A DNA stretch of 8,499 nucleotides from Flavobacteriaceae bacterium. GTDB lineage: Bacteria; Bacteroidota; Bacteroidia; Flavobacteriales; Flavobacteriaceae. Within the stretch, counting starts at the first letter, position 1; every line of letters starts with the position of its first letter. The notes below the pieces were generated by a model, which ran no database searches, had not been told where the DNA came from, and saw only the letters and a program-made list of their open reading frames with translations. The stretch is from contig JAURDG010000049.1 of the NCBI GenBank assembly GCA_030828025.1, forward strand, positions 1-8,499. The letters run 5' to 3'. Both the position numbers and the translations under genes were made by a program. Positions 6,577 to 8,499 of this stretch are shown here, piece by piece.

Positions 6577-6583
6577 CTTCCTT
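6577..6583 (-). promoter_or_regulatory. rpmI: SD-like ribosome binding site of rpmI
   Basis: On the minus strand AAGGAAG begins directly after the infC stop and ends 5 nt before the rpmI ATG. Bacteroidota usually initiate without SD pairing because the anti-SD is sequestered on their ribosomes, and I find no comparable sequence before the other starts here. It may help re-initiation after infC, or it may be a chance purine run. Confidence 0.4.
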
Positions 6584-7135
6584 TTACTTTTTTGGATTGA
6601 TCAACATGATCATCCGTTTTCCTTCTAGTTTTGGCAACTGTTCTACTTTGCCATAATCTTCCAAATCCTGTGCTAATCGCAGCAACAAGATTTGGCCTTG
6701 TTCTTTAAAAATGATCGAACGCCCTTTAAAAAACACAAATGCTTTTAGCTTTGAGCCTTCTTCAAGGAATTTGATGGCATGTTTCTTTTTAAACTCATAA
6801 TCATGCTCATCGGTTTGCGGTCCGAACCGTATTTCTTTCAACACCACTTTCGAGGCGTTTGATTTCATGACCTTTTCGCGCTTTTTTTGCTCGTAAAGGA
6901 ACTTTTTATAATCGATGATTTTACACACCGGAGGAGCGGCATTGGGGGAAATTTCCACCAAGTCCAATTCCAATTCATTCGCCTTTGCTAAGGCTTTTGG
7001 CAATGGATAAACACCCATCTCCACATTGTCACCAACTAGACGCACTTCTGATGCCCGAATTTTTTCGTTAATTCGGTGCTGGTCTTCTTTAATAATCCGA
7101 GCAGGTCCTCTGCTCCTTCTTCTACGTATCGCTAT
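6584..7135 (-). CDS. infC: Translation initiation factor IF-3, probable non-canonical AUA start
   Basis: IF-3 binds the 30S subunit, prevents premature 50S joining and rejects wrong start codons and initiator tRNAs. The C-terminal part is clear: VEISPNAAPPVCKIIDYKKFLYEQ (60-83), the lysine-rich linker, KEIRFGPQTDEHDYEFK, FLEEGSKLKAFVFFKGR, and the end KRMIMLINPKK. The first ATG/GTG/TTG in frame is a GTG at 7045, which would yield 153 aa and cut into the conserved N-domain. The frame stays open upstream and encodes the family sequence HRINEKIRASEVRLVGDN (20-37), preceded by a basic AIRRRRSRGPAR leader as in Bacteroidota IF-3. I therefore place the start at ATA 7135-7133 (183 aa, normal length), 11 nt after the thrS stop. 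An in-frame TAA at 7159-7157 limits the options. A rare start fits the known IF-3 autoregulation, but the exact codon is inferred. Confidence 0.9.
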   Translation of the reverse strand: MAIRRRRSRGPARIIKEDQHRINEKIRASEVRLVGDNVEMGVYPLPKALAKANELELDLVEISPNAAPPVCKIIDYKKFLYEQKKREKVMKSNASKVVLKEIRFGPQTDEHDYEFKKKHAIKFLEEGSKLKAFVFFKGRSIIFKEQGQILLLRLAQDLEDYGKVEQLPKLEGKRMIMLINPKK

Positions 7136-7146
7136 AACAAACGAAT

Positions 7147-8499
7147 TTAGTTGGTTTTAAATGTCTTTAGTTCTGCTGCTTGTCGCTTTGCGATAAAGTC
7201 AGCAAAATCCCTCAAGGACATCGTCCCTAAGTCGTTACCTCCGTGTTCCCGAACAGAGACCGTTTCTTGCGCTGCTTCTTGTTCGCCTATAATACCCATA
7301 AATGGAACTTTGCTCATTTCAGCTTCGCGGATTTTTTTACCTATGGTCTCACTTCGGGTATCCACGAGGGCGCGAATTTCGTTATTTTCTAAGAAATCTG
7401 AAACTTTTTGGGCGTATTTTTCATTTTTTTCACTAACACACAACAATTGTACTTGTGTTGGTGTCAACCACAAGGGGAAATTTCCACCCGTATGCTCGAT
7501 TAAAATAGCCACAAAACGCTCCATGCTACCAAAGGGTGCACGGTGAATCATCACAGGGCGATGCAGCTCATTATCACTTCCTTTATAATGCAAATCAAAA
7601 CGCTCGGGCAGGTTGTAGTCCACTTGGATGGTTCCCAATTGCCAGCTTCTACCCAACGCATCTTTGACCATAAAATCTAATTTTGGTCCGTAAAAGGCCG
7701 CTTCGCCTTCCTCAATCACATAATCCAGCCCTTTTTCTTGAGCTGCTTTAATAATGGCTTGCTCAGCTTTGTCCCATAACTTGAGATCGCCGATGTATTT
7801 CTCTGGTTTTTGCGGATCACGAACGGATACTTGGGTTTTAAAATCCTCAAACCCTAAGGCGCCAAACACATACAAAACCAAATCAATAACGCCGATAAAT
7901 TCATCGTTTAGCTGTTCAGGTGTACAGAAGATATGCGCATCATCTTGGGTAAATCCACGAACACGTGTCAGCCCGTGCAACTCGCCACTTTGCTCGTAGC
8001 GATACACGGTGCCAAACTCGGCAAGCCTAATCGGCAGATCGCGGTAGCTCCACGGCGAGGCGTTGTAGATTTCGCAGTGGTGCGGGCAGTTCATCGGCTT
8101 TAGTAGAAATTCTTCACCTTCGGCAGGGGTGTTAATCGGCTGGAAGCTATCCGCACCGTATTTTTCATAATGCCCAGAAGTGATGTACAGTTCTTTTTGT
8201 CCAATATGTGGTGTAACGACCTGTTTGTAGCCCGCTTTGGTTTGCGCTTTGCGCAAAAACTGCTCGAGACGCTCGCGCAGTGCTGCCCCTTTGGGCAGCC
8301 AAAGCGGCAATCCCTGACCTACCTTTTGCGAAAACGTAAACAGTTCCAATTCGGCTCCTAGCTTGCGGTGATCGCGTTTTTTGGCTTCCTCGATCAAGGC
8401 CAAATGTTCGGTCAATAGTTTTTGTTGCGGAAACGAAACCCCATAGCTACGGGTAAGCTGTTTGTTTTGCTCATCGCCTCGCCAATAGGCTCCCGCTAT
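7147..8499 (-). CDS. thrS: Threonine--tRNA ligase, C-terminal 450 residues (runs off right edge)
   Basis: ThrRS charges tRNA-Thr with threonine in the cytosol. The frame is open to the right edge, so the N-terminal TGS and editing domains lie outside, and a TTG at 8415 is internal, not a start. Upstream codons read AGAYWRGDE and TRSYGVSFP, the usual bridge into the catalytic core. Class II motifs follow: motif 1 around LPKGAALRERLEQFL, motif 2 around FGTVYRYEQSGELHGLTRVRG, and motif 3 around HRAPFGSMERFVAILIEH. The three zinc ligands that recognise threonine are intact: Cys in MNCPHH, His in DDAHIF and His in MIHRAPF (residues 138, 189, 319 of this fragment). The anticodon-binding domain occupies roughly the last 120 residues (from QVQLLCVSEK). 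It leads the conserved thrS-infC-rpmI-rplT operon, with its promoter and any leader control off the window. Confidence 0.97.
   Translation of the reverse strand: MAGAYWRGDEQNKQLTRSYGVSFPQQKLLTEHLALIEEAKKRDHRKLGAELELFTFSQKVGQGLPLWLPKGAALRERLEQFLRKAQTKAGYKQVVTPHIGQKELYITSGHYEKYGADSFQPINTPAEGEEFLLKPMNCPHHCEIYNASPWSYRDLPIRLAEFGTVYRYEQSGELHGLTRVRGFTQDDAHIFCTPEQLNDEFIGVIDLVLYVFGALGFEDFKTQVSVRDPQKPEKYIGDLKLWDKAEQAIIKAAQEKGLDYVIEEGEAAFYGPKLDFMVKDALGRSWQLGTIQVDYNLPERFDLHYKGSDNELHRPVMIHRAPFGSMERFVAILIEHTGGNFPLWLTPTQVQLLCVSEKNEKYAQKVSDFLENNEIRALVDTRSETIGKKIREAEMSKVPFMGIIGEQEAAQETVSVREHGGNDLGTMSLRDFADFIAKRQAAELKTFKTN

Noticed and set aside
6438..6656. Plus-strand open frame opposite rpmI and infC, and similar long antisense frames elsewhere
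   Set aside because: These lie opposite clearly conserved genes, show low-complexity composition and match no family I recognise. They are shadows of the real coding strand.
1..8499. Search for a novel accessory system (defence, mobile element, CRISPR, toxin-antitoxin, large RNA)
   Set aside because: Every stretch over 130 nt is occupied by a recognisable core gene. I saw no direct-repeat arrays, transposase fragments, att-like duplications, or compositional break.

Overview
This window is a stretch of core chromosome from a member of the Bacteroidota, probably a flavobacterial or cytophagal/saprospiral relative. I cannot place it to genus from sequence alone. Three things support the phylum. 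The proteins have Bacteroidota-style sequences: the Tgt C-terminus, the LptF/LptG-family permease directly after tgt, and the transketolase N-terminus. Start codons generally lack Shine-Dalgarno (SD) sequences. Several starts are preceded by TAnnTTTG, the Bacteroidota -7 promoter element. Base composition is moderately AT-rich, with no obvious foreign island.

Layout: (1) 1-130, minus strand: the first 43 codons of a transketolase, running off the left edge. (2) 131-256: a short divergent intergenic region with a candidate promoter in each direction. (3) 257-4346, plus strand: tgt (queuine tRNA-ribosyltransferase), an LptF/LptG-family permease, an EamA/DMT transporter and accA (acetyl-CoA carboxylase alpha), packed with 1, -14 and 29 nt spacings. 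A good intrinsic terminator follows accA. (4) 4441-5952, plus strand: dnaB, the replicative helicase. (5) 5969-8499, minus strand: the conserved translation operon thrS-infC-rpmI-rplT, read right to left, with thrS cut off at the right edge. dnaB and rplT converge with only 16 nt between them. No stretch above 300 bases lacks a gene.

The genes serve translation (thrS, infC, L35, L20, tgt), replication (dnaB), envelope and lipid supply (LptF/G permease, accA) and central carbon metabolism (transketolase). The plus-strand group looks like an ordinary housekeeping transcription unit, and no link between tgt and the transporters is evident beyond co-transcription.

I found no CRISPR array, mobile element, tRNA/rRNA gene, toxin-antitoxin pair, defence system or other undescribed system. 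The points worth a second look are fine-scale. infC has no canonical start codon that yields a full-length protein and probably starts at AUA. Tgt lacks the three cysteine zinc ligands. DnaB ends in an SSB-like acidic tip. The -7-like box before tgt lies so close to its GTG start that the mRNA may be leaderless. rpmI carries a lone SD-like sequence.
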